NCBI GenBank assembly: GCA_002448875.1 | Contig: DKAS01000077.1 | Span: forward strand, 1-17,108 | Direction of reading: 5' to 3' | Length of the DNA stretch: 17,108 nucleotides | From: Proteobacteria bacterium UBA6920 | GTDB lineage: Bacteria > Pseudomonadota > Gammaproteobacteria > SG8-11 | Part shown: in pieces, positions 1 to 9,565 of the stretch | Numbering within the stretch: position 1 is the stretch's first letter | Layout of the letters: each line of letters opens with the position of its first letter | Program-made: the position numbers and the translations under genes | Notes under the pieces: generated by a model | Database searches by the model: none | Seen by the model: only the letters and a program-made list of their open reading frames with translations | What the model was told of the DNA's origin: nothing

Positions 1-1838
1 TTCATCGGCGTGCGCAATTCATGACTCATGCTGGACAGAAACTCCGACTTGGTGCGATTCGCCCTTTCCGCCTCCTCCTTGGCATCGATCAGCATCTGCT
101 GCTGCAGTTTGCCATCGGAGATGTCTTGTACCACGCCGAAATAAGAGATTTCGCCCTCGCTGTCACGCAACATCTTCGACGCCGATGCCAGGGTACGCGG
201 CGAGCCATCCTGGCGCAGAATGCGAAACTCCATATCGGGAACCTCGCCCGTGCGAAACAGCATCTCCATGTTGCGCTCCATCAACGGCCGGTCCGCCGGG
301 TGCAGCAACGCCAGAAACATTTCCAGGTCGGGCCTTTCCACCCCGCGGTCGACGCCCAGAATGTTGTACAGCTCGTCCGACCACTGCAGCACCCGCGTTT
401 TCGCGTCCAAAGCCCAGTAGCCCAGATGGGCGATGCGCTCTGCTTCCTTGAAGCGCTCCTGGGTCAACAGGCGCAACTGCTCGGAGCGTTTTTGCTCGGT
501 GATATCCTCCGCATGCACCATCACCGTATCCGGCGGCACGAAGGCGAACTTCACCGCCAGGGAGCGCTGACCGCGGTTCGGAACCGCATAGCTTATCTCC
601 CGCGCCACCGCCTGACGACGTTCATAACATTGCCGCATCAGTTCCAGAATGGGCAGATTTCCCTCGAGAATCTCGCTGGCACTGACCCCCATACGTTGCT
701 GAATTCCCCCATCGGTATACTCCACGGCGGCGGTATTGGCATCGACCAGCAGAAATTCGCCGTCCCGGTATTGAAAGGTGTAAGTAGGTATGGGAATGGC
801 AAGATACTGGGCCCGCAGTTTTTCCCGGTGGCTGCGCAGTTGGTCGGCCTGTTCCTGAAACACCGACATGTCGCGCGCCACCGCCAGCAGCAAGGGTTCC
901 CCGTCCTGAAGGAACACCCCGAGATGAATATCCACCGGGAAAACGCTGCCGTCCTTGCGCCGATGCGTGGACTGCACCCGCAGACGCTCCCCGCCGGCAA
1001 AATCACGCCAGGCTTGCAGTAGTTTTTCCGGCTGCACGTCCGGATCAATATCGAAAACGGTACGCGCCAGCAGCTCTTCCCGGGTATATCCCAGGCTGTC
1101 GCAAGCCTGGGAGTTGACGTTGAGCAGTCGCCCCTGACGGTCATGGACGAACAAAGCATCGCCTATGTTTTCGACCAGGGCGTGGAAACGCAATTCGCTC
1201 TCGGCGGTAGCCTCCTGCCCCGTCCGCGCCTCACTCGTGCCACCGAGCCCCAACCGCTCCCGCGCCGGCTGCAGACGGCGCGCGCCTGCCAGCCCCAGGG
1301 CCATGCAGGTCAACAGCAGCGAGGCCATGAGGTGGGCCGCGCTTTGCCCCTCCCGTGCCAGCATGCCGATCAGCGGCAGCAGGCTGAGAGCCTGAAATAC
1401 CACCAGCAGACGCCACACCGGAGCCAGGCCGGCCAGCACCGCCAGCGACAAACCGAGGTAAATCGCCGCCAGCATTTGCTGTTGGGCCAGATCGTCCGCG
1501 GGAAAATAAGCAATGGCGCCGCATCCCCACAGGGCGGCGGTGATCAGCACGCTGGCCCAGAGGCGCTGATACCACTGATGCTGCACGGGCTCAGCGGCGG
1601 TCGCCTGGTACTGCCGGTACAGCAAGAGCTGCAGCAAGGCCACGACAGCCAGGGTGGCAAGCCAGGGCAGCAAACGCCAGGCCGGCATGGTTTCATGCGC
1701 CAGCACCGCCGCGCTCACCATCGCCATCACCGCACCGCTTGTCACCGTCCAGGGCAGCAGGGCATGCAAACGCTGAATTTGCCATTTCTTCAGCGGTGTC
1801 AGATCAGGCGAGGCAGCGGAATCGTTAACCTTCAGCAT
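1..1838 (-). CDS. Membrane PAS-domain sensor histidine kinase, 3' end cut by window edge
   Basis: An open frame of 612 codons starts at ATG 1838 and is still open at base 1. My translation shows about six hydrophobic, probably membrane-spanning segments in residues 30-185. Three PAS-type domains follow at about 214-330, 338-448 and 462-578; the third ends in a PAC-like stretch (FGVVQDIS). A short coiled linker then leads into the HisKA H-box, FLSSMSHELRTPM, with the phosphoacceptor His at residue 606. The catalytic ATPase domain, and any receiver domain, would lie beyond the window. By family it autophosphorylates on this His and passes phosphate to a response regulator; the signal is unknown. 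The membrane part does not match a sensor module I can name. No clear Shine-Dalgarno sequence precedes ATG 1838, but an in-frame stop lies about 50 bases upstream, so the start cannot move far. No partner regulator is visible. Confidence 0.88.
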   Translation of the reverse strand, partial: MLKVNDSAASPDLTPLKKWQIQRLHALLPWTVTSGAVMAMVSAAVLAHETMPAWRLLPWLATLAVVALLQLLLYRQYQATAAEPVQHQWYQRLWASVLITAALWGCGAIAYFPADDLAQQQMLAAIYLGLSLAVLAGLAPVWRLLVVFQALSLLPLIGMLAREGQSAAHLMASLLLTCMALGLAGARRLQPARERLGLGGTSEARTGQEATAESELRFHALVENIGDALFVHDRQGRLLNVNSQACDSLGYTREELLARTVFDIDPDVQPEKLLQAWRDFAGGERLRVQSTHRRKDGSVFPVDIHLGVFLQDGEPLLLAVARDMSVFQEQADQLRSHREKLRAQYLAIPIPTYTFQYRDGEFLLVDANTAAVEYTDGGIQQRMGVSASEILEGNLPILELMRQCYERRQAVAREISYAVPNRGQRSLAVKFAFVPPDTVMVHAEDITEQKRSEQLRLLTQERFKEAERIAHLGYWALDAKTRVLQWSDELYNILGVDRGVERPDLEMFLALLHPADRPLMERNMEMLFRTGEVPDMEFRILRQDGSPRTLASASKMLRDSEGEISYFGVVQDISDGKLQQQMLIDAKEEAERANRTKSEFLSSMSHELRTPM

Positions 1839-1867
1839 CAGGGCGCACGGGTTAAAGGGGATTTTGT

Positions 1868-1897
1868 AGAATAACCGAATACTGTGCTAGGAATCAA
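1868..1897 (-). promoter_or_regulatory. Possible sigma-70-like promoter of the sensor kinase gene
   Basis: On the minus strand TTGATT (1897-1892) and TATTCT (1873-1868) are separated by 18 bases. Each matches four of six positions of the sigma-70 -35 and -10 consensus. Transcription would begin near 1861, about 20 to 25 bases before the kinase start. The rest of the 185-bp der-kinase gap is AT-rich around 1915-1965 and holds no clear intrinsic terminator for der. The match is modest and chance similarity is possible. Confidence 0.3.
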
Positions 1898-2023
1898 ACG
1901 ACCCTACCTGTTCACGGCAAATAATTACTATTTCACTATTTTTATATTGATATAACGGAGCGGCGATATAGGCAGGGCGAGGGCGATCGGGCGTAACACG
2001 GAATTGTCGATGGCCTCCGCGCG

Positions 2024-3418
2024 CTATTTATTCTTTTTTAAGTGGCGCAGCATGCGCTTGCGCCGTTGCTGCTGGCGCGGGGTAAGCTTGTTCTTGCGCC
2101 CCTGGTAAGGGTTGCGGCCGGTCTTGAACTCGATGCGTACCGGTGTGCCCTGCAGGTGCAGCACCTGGCGAAAGGTACTGATGAGATAACGCTTATAAGC
2201 ATCCGGCAGATGCTCGGTCTGATTGCCGTGAATGACGATAATCGGCGGATTTTTACCGCCCTGGTGCGCGTAACGCAATTTTACCCGCCGCCCGCGCACC
2301 AGAGGTGGCTGATGATCGGCCACCGCCTGCTCCAGGATGCGCGTCAACTGCGGTGTGGAAAAATCGCTGAAAGCCGCCGCGTGCGCCTGCCTGATCGATG
2401 CGAACAGGTCGCCGACGCCCGAACCGTGCAACGCGGATATGAAATGGATGGCGGCGAAATCCAGGTAGGGCAGCTTGCGCTCCAGCTCCTTTTTGATGAA
2501 ATCGCGCTGCTCTGGCGGCAATCCGTCCCATTTGTTGACCGCCACCAGCAGGGCACGCCCCTCGTCCATGATATATCCCAGCAAATGGGCGTCCTGGTGG
2601 CTGATCTCCTGGCGCGCATCCAGCACCATGATGACCACATGCGCGTCCTGGATGGCCTGCAAGGCCTTGACAATGCTGAACTTCTCTACCGCCTCTTCGA
2701 TATTGCGGCGCCGGCGCACACCAGCGGTGTCGATCAGCACATAATTCTGCTGATCGCGATTGAAGGGCACGTAGATGCTGTCGCGGGTGGTGCCCGGCAT
2801 GTCGAACACCAGCACCCGCTCCTCACCCAGCATGCGGTTGACCAGGGTGGACTTGCCGACGTTGGGGCGGCCGACCACCGCCACCTTGATCGCGTCGTCG
2901 CCGCTCTGCGCTTCGTCATCCGCCGCCGGCTCCACCTCCTGCAGGGCATTTTCCAGCAGGGCGCGCACCCCCTGACCATGGGTGGCAGCCACCAACTGCG
3001 GATCGCCCAGGCCCAGCCGGTAAAATTCAGCGCGCGCGTAGTCGGCATCGATACCGTCGATCTTGTTGACCACCAGCCAGCAACGCTTGCCATGGGTGCG
3101 TACGAAGGCGGCGATGTTCTGATCGCCAGCCAGCACGCCGGCGTGGGCATCGACCAGAAAAAAAACGATACTCGCTTCCTCGACCGCGCGCCGCGCCTGC
3201 TCGGCCATCAGCGCTTCCAGACCGTCGTCCTCGTTGCCCATACCGCCGGTATCGATGACGATGAACTTTCTGCCTGCGTACTCGCCGCTGCCGTATTTGC
3301 GGTCACGCGTCAAACCCGGCTGATCGGCGACCAGGGCATCGCGGCTGCGGGTCAGCTGATTGAACAGTGTGGACTTGCCGACATTGGGCCGGCCGATGAG
3401 GGCGATCACGGGACGCAT
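2024..3418 (-). CDS. der: Ribosome assembly GTPase Der (EngA)
   Basis: Der is a tandem-domain GTPase that acts in maturation of the 50S ribosomal subunit. The 464-residue protein has the full diagnostic layout. The first G domain has GRPNVGKS at 9-16, DTGG at 56-59 and NKID at 118-121. An acidic linker lies at about 160-178. The second G domain has GRPNVGKS at 183-190, DTAG at 230-233 and NKWD at 295-298. A KH-like C-terminal domain and a strongly basic tail ending HLKKNK follow. The switch segment reads DQPGLTRDR, where E. coli has DFPGLTRDR, a mild variation. It starts at ATG 3418, 34 bases after the bamB stop, with only a weak ribosome-binding site. It is the last gene of the run that begins at ndk. 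Identification is secure because two adjacent G domains plus the KH-like domain are unique to this family. Confidence 0.97.
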   Translation of the reverse strand: MRPVIALIGRPNVGKSTLFNQLTRSRDALVADQPGLTRDRKYGSGEYAGRKFIVIDTGGMGNEDDGLEALMAEQARRAVEEASIVFFLVDAHAGVLAGDQNIAAFVRTHGKRCWLVVNKIDGIDADYARAEFYRLGLGDPQLVAATHGQGVRALLENALQEVEPAADDEAQSGDDAIKVAVVGRPNVGKSTLVNRMLGEERVLVFDMPGTTRDSIYVPFNRDQQNYVLIDTAGVRRRRNIEEAVEKFSIVKALQAIQDAHVVIMVLDARQEISHQDAHLLGYIMDEGRALLVAVNKWDGLPPEQRDFIKKELERKLPYLDFAAIHFISALHGSGVGDLFASIRQAHAAAFSDFSTPQLTRILEQAVADHQPPLVRGRRVKLRYAHQGGKNPPIIVIHGNQTEHLPDAYKRYLISTFRQVLHLQGTPVRIEFKTGRNPYQGRKNKLTPRQQQRRKRMLRHLKKNK

Positions 3419-3438
3419 GGTTGGATACTCGCTGCAAT

Positions 3439-3452
3439 GCGCCGCGCGGCGC
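3439..3452. repeat. 14-bp perfect palindrome in the bamB-der gap
   Basis: GCGCCGCGCGGCGC is its own reverse complement and directly abuts the bamB stop codon. In mRNA it could fold into a five-base-pair GC stem with a four-base loop between the bamB stop and the der start. No T-tract follows, so it is not a typical intrinsic terminator. It may be an RNA stability or processing element that sets der expression, or a by-product of GC-rich sequence. Confidence 0.4.
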
Positions 3453-4682
3453 CTAGTTCACGGCGCTGATATTGTAGGCGGCCAGCACACCGCTGCGATC
3501 GGTGACATACAGGCGGTCGTTGTCGATGTAGGGCTTCACCGGCACGCCGGTTATGTCGACATAGCGGTGCAGTGGATCCTCCTCCGGATACGCCACTTCA
3601 CCCAGCACCCGTGCCCGCACTTCGGCCTGTTTCAGGCGTGCCCGGCCGATGATCCGTCCTTCGGCCAGGGTCAGCCAGTGCAGATAGCCGGCATAGTCGC
3701 CCACTACCAGATAAGAACCCTGCTGCGCCGGCGAGGTCAGGCCACGACCGTGCAAACCGTCCTGCCGCCACATGGTGGCGCCGGTGGCCCGATCCAGGGC
3801 CCACAGCTGACTGAATTCATCGACCACGATGAGCATATTGCCCTGCACCAGCATATCGCCGTACGAGGACATGTCCCTGGCCCACAGGATCTGGCCGTTG
3901 TGCAAATCCAGCGCCGCCGTCTTTCCCTGGTAGCCGTTGATATAAAGTATGTCGTCGACAATGGCCGCGGCGCCGTCCAGATCCACCAGGCGGTCTATTT
4001 CCGTGCGGCCGCGGGCCACGCCCAGCACGGTTTCCCACAACTTCTTGCCGTTGGCCGAGTTCACCGCGGTGATTTTGCCGTTTGCCAGACCGCAGATGAC
4101 GGCATCGTTCCACACCACCGGTTCGGCGGTGCCGCGCAAGGTCAGCGAGGGCAGACTGAAACTGCTGACCCAGATACGCAACCCGGTTTTGGCATTGACG
4201 CCAATCAGTTTGTCGTCACTGGTATGCGCGACGATGACATCACCGGCCACCAGCGGTGGCGACAACAACTCGCTGGAAATCGACGCCCGCCACAGCACAT
4301 CGCCGTTGTCCGCGCGCACCGCCCACAGTTCGGCGGTATCGGTGCCGAGAATCAGCATGTCCGCATTGGCCACCGGGCCGGCGGAAAATGTCGTATCGTA
4401 CAACCGGTCCCACACCAGATCGCCATTGCGGGACTTGTGCACCGCGAGGCGACCACGGGATTCGGCGACATAGACCAGGCCATCATGGGCCAGCGGCCGC
4501 AGCTTGAAATCCTGCAACGTATCGAAGGCCTCGAGTTGTACGCTCCAGGCCAGCTTCACCCGCAGCTCGGGTGATAGTTCCGGCAGATCCGCCGGCTGGC
4601 GCAGGTCACCCTGCACATACTCGTGCATATCGGTGCAGGACGCCAGCGCCAGCAACAGCGGAATGACAGCCAGGGTGCGCAT
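3453..4682 (-). CDS. bamB: Outer-membrane protein assembly factor BamB (lipoprotein)
   Basis: BamB is the beta-propeller lipoprotein of the BAM complex, which folds beta-barrel proteins into the outer membrane. ATG 4682 gives a 409-residue protein with a type II signal peptide. The hydrophobic core is followed by the lipobox LASC with the lipidated Cys at residue 16, and no Asp follows at +2, consistent with outer-membrane sorting. The mature part consists of repeated PQQ-like blades with recurring motifs such as G-x-x-L-W, A-x-D-x-x-T-G and [12 protein letters not shown], as in an eight-bladed propeller. The length is close to E. coli BamB (about 390). An in-frame ATG 39 bases upstream was rejected because it would put a basic peptide before the signal sequence and lies inside yfgM. 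Only one base separates it from the yfgM stop, so translation is probably coupled. Confidence 0.95.
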   Translation of the reverse strand: MRTLAVIPLLLALASCTDMHEYVQGDLRQPADLPELSPELRVKLAWSVQLEAFDTLQDFKLRPLAHDGLVYVAESRGRLAVHKSRNGDLVWDRLYDTTFSAGPVANADMLILGTDTAELWAVRADNGDVLWRASISSELLSPPLVAGDVIVAHTSDDKLIGVNAKTGLRIWVSSFSLPSLTLRGTAEPVVWNDAVICGLANGKITAVNSANGKKLWETVLGVARGRTEIDRLVDLDGAAAIVDDILYINGYQGKTAALDLHNGQILWARDMSSYGDMLVQGNMLIVVDEFSQLWALDRATGATMWRQDGLHGRGLTSPAQQGSYLVVGDYAGYLHWLTLAEGRIIGRARLKQAEVRARVLGEVAYPEEDPLHRYVDITGVPVKPYIDNDRLYVTDRSGVLAAYNISAVN

Positions 4683-4683
4683 G

Positions 4684-5343
4684 TTATTTTTCCGCCTGCA
4701 TCGCGGAGTCACCGCCCGCACCGAGGTTATCCAGCTTCATCTGCACCAGTTCACGTTCGCTGGCGGCGGGGTCGAGATGCTGCAGGGCGCTGGCGTATGC
4801 CTCGCGCGCGCGCTCCGGCTGTTGCTTGGCCAGGAAGAGATCGCCACGGATTTCATCATAGGAGCCCTGATATGCATCGCCGTTGACGGCGTCGATCAGA
4901 CGCAGCGCCTCGTCATTCTGACCTTCGCCGAGCATCAGGCGCGCCAGGCGAATCCGCGTGATATGACGCATGCCGTCGTCGCTGGCATGATCCAGGGCCC
5001 ACTGCAGATGCGCGCGGCCGGCAGCGGCGTCTTTCTGCTCCAGCTTGATGCTGGCGCTGGCCAGGGCGGCGTAAACAGCATAGGGCGACGCCGGATACTG
5101 ATTCATCAGGGTGGAGCCGAATTCCAGACCCATGTCCTTCTGCCCGGCGGTGACCGCTGCGATCATGGCCTCATAGGTGGTCGACGCCGCACGCACCTTG
5201 CCCTGTTGCGTCTCCATCCACATCCGGCCGCCATAAACGATGGCAATACCGATAACCACGCCGCCGACAACGGACGCCCAGTTATCCTTCCACCACTTCT
5301 TGATGGCTTCGACCTGCTGTTCTTCTGTAGTCAGTAGTTCCAC
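4684..5343 (-). CDS. yfgM: YfgM family ancillary SecYEG translocon subunit (TPR protein)
   Basis: The 219-residue protein has a short cytoplasmic N-terminus containing KKWWKDNW, one membrane helix at about residues 23-40, and a periplasmic helical region with TPR-like repeats. This matches YfgM, a membrane-anchored partner of SecYEG and of periplasmic chaperones such as PpiD, known in E. coli also for an effect on the Rcs stress response. The predicted start is GTG 5343, one base after the hisS stop. A good ribosome-binding site (AGGAG) overlaps the end of hisS, about seven bases upstream. Its position between hisS and bamB is the conserved gammaproteobacterial one and supports the call. The family is variable in sequence, so the call rests on layout, length and context as much as on motifs. 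Confidence 0.92.
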   Translation of the reverse strand: MELLTTEEQQVEAIKKWWKDNWASVVGGVVIGIAIVYGGRMWMETQQGKVRAASTTYEAMIAAVTAGQKDMGLEFGSTLMNQYPASPYAVYAALASASIKLEQKDAAAGRAHLQWALDHASDDGMRHITRIRLARLMLGEGQNDEALRLIDAVNGDAYQGSYDEIRGDLFLAKQQPERAREAYASALQHLDPAASERELVQMKLDNLGAGGDSAMQAEK

Positions 5344-5344
5344 G

Positions 5345-6643
5345 CTAGACTCCTGTGCTGGTGGTGCGCGCCGCGCGCACCGTATCTTTCAACAATTCTA
5401 CCAATGCCGCCGTCGACAGCGTTAGCTGCGGCTGCTCGGCCCGCAGATATTTCACCCCGACGTTGCCCGCCTGCGCCTCCTCGTCACCCAGCAGCAGAGC
5501 CAGTTGCGCCCCGCTGCGGTCGGCGCGCTTGAACTGCGCCTTGAAGCCGCCGCCGCCGCAATTGACCAGCAGGCGCAAGCCGCTGACCTGGCGACGCAGA
5601 TCTTCCGCCAGCCGCAGGGCCTGCGCCTGCGCCTGCTGCCCGGAGGCGATCAGGTAGGCATCAGGAGCGGCCACCGCCGGTAACAACTGCTGATCTTCCA
5701 GCATGGCGAGCAAACGCTCCAGGCCGATGGCGAAGCCCGCCGCCGGCGTGGCACCGCCGCCCAGCTGCTCGACCAGGCCGTCGAACCGCCCGCCGGCGCA
5801 TACCGTGCCCTGCGCGCCCAGCAGCGTCGTCACCCATTCGAATACGGTGCGGGTATAGTAATCCAATCCGCGCACCAGGCGGGTATTTATCCGGTAAGGG
5901 ATGTCCATGGAGGCAAGATAGGCTTGCAATTGCGCGAAATGCTCCTGCGATTCGCCGTCCAGGTGGTCCATCAAGCGCGGTGCGCCTTCGATCAGCGCCT
6001 GCATCTGCGGATTCTTGCTGTCGAGAATACGCAGCGGATTGCTGTGCAGGCGCCGCTGGCTGTCTTCATCGAGGTCGCTACGGTATTTCTCCAGATAGTT
6101 CACCAGGATCTGGCGATAGTCCTGCCGGCAGGCGGGGGTGCCCAGGGTATTGATCTGCAGTTCCAGTCCGTGCAGGCCCAGGCGCTGCCACAGGCGCGCG
6201 CTTAGAGCAATCAGCTCGGCATCCATGTCAGGGGTGGCGACACCGAACGTCTCGACACCGAGCTGGTGGAATTGCCGGTAGCGACCTTTCTGCGGCCGTT
6301 CATGCCGGAACATCGGCCCCAGATACCACAGGCGCAGACTCTGGCCCTGCATCAGCCCGTTTTCGATGGCGGCCCGCACCGCGCTGGCGGTGCCTTCGGG
6401 GCGCAGCGTCAGGCTGTCGCCGTTGCGATCCTCGAAGGTGTACATCTCCTTCTCGACGATATCTGTCACCTCGCCGATGGAACGCTTGAACAATTCGGTT
6501 TTTTCCAGCAGCGGCGTGCGAATTTCCTGGTAGCCGTAGGCGTCCATCAGTTCGCGCAACAGGGATTCGACATGCCGCCAGCGATGCGACTCGCCGGGCA
6601 GTAAATCCTTCATGCCACGTACCGCCTGAATACCTGTAGTCAC
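5345..6643 (-). CDS. hisS: Histidyl-tRNA synthetase
   Basis: This is a class II aminoacyl-tRNA synthetase that charges tRNA-His in the cytoplasm. From GTG 6643 the protein has 432 residues. Visible elements are TLRPEGT (79-85), class II motif 2 RHERPQKGR (113-121), the histidine-specific LVRGLDYY (256-263), motif 3 GFAIGLERL (303-311) and a C-terminal anticodon-binding domain. The frame also opens at TTG 6667, whose last bases overlap the ispG stop. GTG 6643 is preferred because an AGGGA ribosome-binding site lies about seven bases before it, and because the protein then begins [11 protein letters not shown], aligning with E. coli MAKNIQAIRGM. The gap to ispG is 20 bases. The gene is essential and looks intact. 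Confidence 0.96.
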   Translation of the reverse strand: MTTGIQAVRGMKDLLPGESHRWRHVESLLRELMDAYGYQEIRTPLLEKTELFKRSIGEVTDIVEKEMYTFEDRNGDSLTLRPEGTASAVRAAIENGLMQGQSLRLWYLGPMFRHERPQKGRYRQFHQLGVETFGVATPDMDAELIALSARLWQRLGLHGLELQINTLGTPACRQDYRQILVNYLEKYRSDLDEDSQRRLHSNPLRILDSKNPQMQALIEGAPRLMDHLDGESQEHFAQLQAYLASMDIPYRINTRLVRGLDYYTRTVFEWVTTLLGAQGTVCAGGRFDGLVEQLGGGATPAAGFAIGLERLLAMLEDQQLLPAVAAPDAYLIASGQQAQAQALRLAEDLRRQVSGLRLLVNCGGGGFKAQFKRADRSGAQLALLLGDEEAQAGNVGVKYLRAEQPQLTLSTAALVELLKDTVRAARTTSTGV

Positions 6644-6663
6644 TGCGCCGTCCCTGAGTAGAT

Positions 6664-7788
6664 TCAACTGATCTGTTTAATGGGGATCACGTCCGAACGT
6701 TCACCGCCGGCGTTTTTACGCGCCACCGCGGCACGCACCACCCGTTCCAGCTCATCGACCAGATTTTCGTTATTGATCTTGTGGTCCGGACGGCCGTCGA
6801 TGTACAGCAGGTTGGGCGTGCCGCCGGCCAGGCCGACATGGGCTTCGCGCGCCTCGCCCGGGCCGTTGACCACGCAGCCGATGATGGCCACATCCAGCGC
6901 CTCGTTGACGTCCTCCAGCCTCTGCTCTAGCGCGTTGACGGTGGCGATGACATCGAAATTCTGCCGTGAACAGGAGGGGCAGGCGATAAAATTGATACCC
7001 TTGCTGCGAATATGCAGACTTTTGAGAATATCGAAACCCACCTTGATTTCCTGCACCGGATCGGCCGCCAGGGAAACGCGGATTGTGTCGCCTATGCCCT
7101 CTGCCAGCAGCATGCCCAGCCCGATGGCGGATTTGACCGCTCCCGAACGAAAGCCGCCGGCTTCGGTAATGCCCAGATGCAAGGGCTGCTCTATCTGACC
7201 GGCGATCAGACGATAGGCGGCCACGGTCATAAAGACGTCTGACGCCTTCAAGCTCAATTTGTAGTTCTGGAAATCCAGGCTGTCGAGGATATCGATATGG
7301 CGCATGGCCGATTCCACCAGCGCTTCCGGCGTGGGTTCGCCGTACTTCTTCTGCAGGTCTTTTTCCAGGGAACCGGCGTTGACGCCGATACGAATGGGAA
7401 TATTGCGATCCCGCGCCGCGTCCACCACCGCCCGCACCCGGTCTTCACGGCCGATATTGCCGGGATTGATACGCAGACAGTCCACGCCCAGCTCCGCCAC
7501 CCGCAGGGCGATGCGATAGTCGAAATGGATATCGGCCACCAGTGGCACCGGCACCTGACTGCGGATGGCGCCGAATGCTTCGGCCGCATCCATGGTCGGC
7601 ACCGAGACTCGCACGATATCGGCACCGACCTGGGCCAGGCCCTGGATCTGGCGCACGGTCGCGGCGACATCCGTGGTTTCGGTATTGGTCATGCTCTGCA
7701 CCGCTATCGGCGCGTCGCCGCCCACCGGCACATTGCCTACATGGATCTGCCGGCTGCGCCGGCGTACGATGGGACTTTTGTTATGCAT
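6664..7788 (-). CDS. ispG: 4-hydroxy-3-methylbut-2-enyl diphosphate synthase IspG (GcpE)
   Basis: IspG is the [4Fe-4S] enzyme of the MEP isoprenoid pathway. It reductively converts the cyclic diphosphate MEcPP into HMBPP. The 374-residue protein begins [12 protein letters not shown], nearly the same as E. coli MHNQAPIQRRKS. This fixes ATG 7788 as the start even though the frame is open for a further 42 codons. The cluster ligands are present as CPSC (Cys270, Cys273) and CVVNGPGE (Cys305, Glu312), the positions I recall for the E. coli enzyme. The TIM-barrel segment IHFDYRIAL is also clear. It starts seven bases after the rodZ stop without an obvious ribosome-binding site, so translation is probably coupled to rodZ. 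It depends on the Fe-S machinery encoded upstream in this window. Confidence 0.97.
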   Translation of the reverse strand: MHNKSPIVRRRSRQIHVGNVPVGGDAPIAVQSMTNTETTDVAATVRQIQGLAQVGADIVRVSVPTMDAAEAFGAIRSQVPVPLVADIHFDYRIALRVAELGVDCLRINPGNIGREDRVRAVVDAARDRNIPIRIGVNAGSLEKDLQKKYGEPTPEALVESAMRHIDILDSLDFQNYKLSLKASDVFMTVAAYRLIAGQIEQPLHLGITEAGGFRSGAVKSAIGLGMLLAEGIGDTIRVSLAADPVQEIKVGFDILKSLHIRSKGINFIACPSCSRQNFDVIATVNALEQRLEDVNEALDVAIIGCVVNGPGEAREAHVGLAGGTPNLLYIDGRPDHKINNENLVDELERVVRAAVARKNAGGERSDVIPIKQIS

Positions 7789-7795
7789 GGGAGAA

Positions 7796-9562
7796 TCAGT
7801 CGAAAAGGTTGGTGATCGGCGCCGGACCGCCGCGCGAGCGCGATACATTGGACTCGTATTCCTTGTCCGCCGGAACCGGAGCCGCGATCTGCGCGCCGGA
7901 TTTGCCGTTGTCACGGCGTAGCATTTCCTGACCGCGGGAATTCTTTACGCTGGCGGAGGGCGCCGCCGCCGAACTGACCCGTTCACTGCTGCGTTCTTCC
8001 ACTACCACCTTGCGCAGCATTTCCCGCGCGCGCTCCACTTCCTGGTTAACCAGCACCGGCTCCTTATCTTCCTCCACCGGCGGCTCCACCGCTGGGTTCA
8101 ATCCATAAGCCAGGGAATTGTGGCGCGTATTGCCGATGCGGATACTGGCCTTGGTCATGCGGCTGTACGGCGACAGATCAACCGCCTCGCCGTTGATCTG
8201 CATCGTAATTCCGGTCATGTAGCCGAACACACCCTTGAACGGCGCAACGCCATTGACTATCACCTGGGTGCCGGCGCGTCCCAGTTTGTACATCACCCGC
8301 CGTCCCCGGGCGTCGGTGATATCGGACCATGAATCTTCTTTGAAAGTGAGCACCAGCTTGCTGGCCGCAATCATATTGGTGGCCGCTTGCCGTGCCACCG
8401 GCTGTGCCGCCGCTGTTTTTTCCCTGGCGGCCGCGACCACCACCGGCTTCTGCGCCGCCGACTGCGACTTGGGCGCCGCATTGGCATTGTTCATCGGGTC
8501 CCGAACCGGGGCTTTGGCCGCGTCTGCGGTCTGGCCGACCTGCGCCGTGCCTGCCGCCGGCTTGGGGCTGGTCACCGGCGCAGCGCTTCCGGCAGCAACC
8601 TTGCCTCTGTTTTCGTCCACCGGCGGCGCAGCGCTTGTTGTCTCCGCCGCACTGCCAGCGGCCGTCACGGGCGCCATGACCGGCTCCGACACGGCCGCGG
8701 CCGCGACCGGCGCATCCTGCGGTGCCTGTTGCACCGGTGGCGCCGTTTCGCCGCCTGCCACCGGCGCGACCGGGCTTGTTTCCGTGGACGGCAGCGCCGC
8801 CGCCATCGGGCTCTCCGGCGTCGCCTGTGCATTCTGGTTGTCATCGCTGACCACGGCCGCCGGCTCAGCCGCCAACGTCGGTTCGGAATCAGGTACCGCG
8901 TTTGTCACCGTGGTTTTATCCACCAGCGGACCCGTGCTGCCCGCAGGCGCCGCCGATTCCATCCCCTGCTGGGCAAATCCACCGATCTGCGGAATAACCG
9001 ACACCGCCGGGTCATTGAGCGCCGTCCCCTCCTCCTCGCGACTGAAATACCAGGAGGATCCGACGATAAACAGGATCACGAACACCACCAGCGACATAGG
9101 CAGATCACCACCACTGCGCTTGATATCCTGGCGGGTGATGCGCGCCTCGACCACGGGCAATTTGTCGTTGCGCAGCACATCCAGATTCGGATAGGCGTCG
9201 ACGATATCATTGGATGGCAGTTGCAGGTATTTGGCGTACTGCCGCACATAGCCGCAGACATAGGTCGGTTCGGGCAACTGCGTGAAATTCTCATCTTCCA
9301 GGGCCTGCACCTGGTAGGGCTTCAAGCGCAGCTCCGCCGCGACTTTCTCCACGCTCAGGCCGCGCTCCTCGCGCGCTTCGCGCAGGCGCGTGCCGCCGGA
9401 CGGCCCGGTGGCCTGCACCGGCGCTAATGGCACCGCGCTGAACTCCAGCTCTGCGCCATGTTCGACGGTATGTTCGGCAGTCGGGTCCGTGACGTGATCC
9501 AGCACCGTATCAGCGTCCTGATCGGTGGCGTGACCCGCGGATTGCCTGTCGAAATCTTCCAT
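7796..9562 (-). CDS. rodZ: Cytoskeleton/cell-shape protein RodZ, enlarged form
   Basis: RodZ is a bitopic inner-membrane protein that links MreB filaments to the elongation machinery. Domains in order are an acidic N-terminal leader (1-55), a Cro/CI-like helix-turn-helix (about 57-118, with [16 protein letters not shown]), a basic stretch, one membrane helix (about 154-173), a long Ala/Pro/Thr/Val-rich periplasmic linker (about 180-395), and a DUF4115 domain (about 400-478, ending in VDLSPYSR). A further tail of about 110 residues (479-588) is charged and Ser-rich. At 588 residues it is much longer than E. coli RodZ (337), because of the linker and the tail, which most family members lack as far as I know. 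ATG 9562 follows the pilF stop by three bases, with AAGG upstream. Position between pilF and ispG is conserved and supports the call. Confidence 0.93.
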   Translation of the reverse strand: MEDFDRQSAGHATDQDADTVLDHVTDPTAEHTVEHGAELEFSAVPLAPVQATGPSGGTRLREAREERGLSVEKVAAELRLKPYQVQALEDENFTQLPEPTYVCGYVRQYAKYLQLPSNDIVDAYPNLDVLRNDKLPVVEARITRQDIKRSGGDLPMSLVVFVILFIVGSSWYFSREEEGTALNDPAVSVIPQIGGFAQQGMESAAPAGSTGPLVDKTTVTNAVPDSEPTLAAEPAAVVSDDNQNAQATPESPMAAALPSTETSPVAPVAGGETAPPVQQAPQDAPVAAAAVSEPVMAPVTAAGSAAETTSAAPPVDENRGKVAAGSAAPVTSPKPAAGTAQVGQTADAAKAPVRDPMNNANAAPKSQSAAQKPVVVAAAREKTAAAQPVARQAATNMIAASKLVLTFKEDSWSDITDARGRRVMYKLGRAGTQVIVNGVAPFKGVFGYMTGITMQINGEAVDLSPYSRMTKASIRIGNTRHNSLAYGLNPAVEPPVEEDKEPVLVNQEVERAREMLRKVVVEERSSERVSSAAAPSASVKNSRGQEMLRRDNGKSGAQIAAPVPADKEYESNVSRSRGGPAPITNLFD

Positions 9563-9565
9563 ACC

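Noticed and set aside
638..1159. 173-codon minus-strand frame inside the kinase region
   Set aside because: It is in a different frame from the continuous 612-codon kinase frame, which contains PAS domains and an H-box. This one shows only scrambled, Cys/Arg-rich sequence.
2042..3469. Long open frame of 475 codons on the plus strand opposite der
   Set aside because: It mirrors der codon by codon, as happens opposite GC-rich coding sequence. Its translation is rich in His, Gln and Arg with no domain, and der on the other strand is unmistakable.
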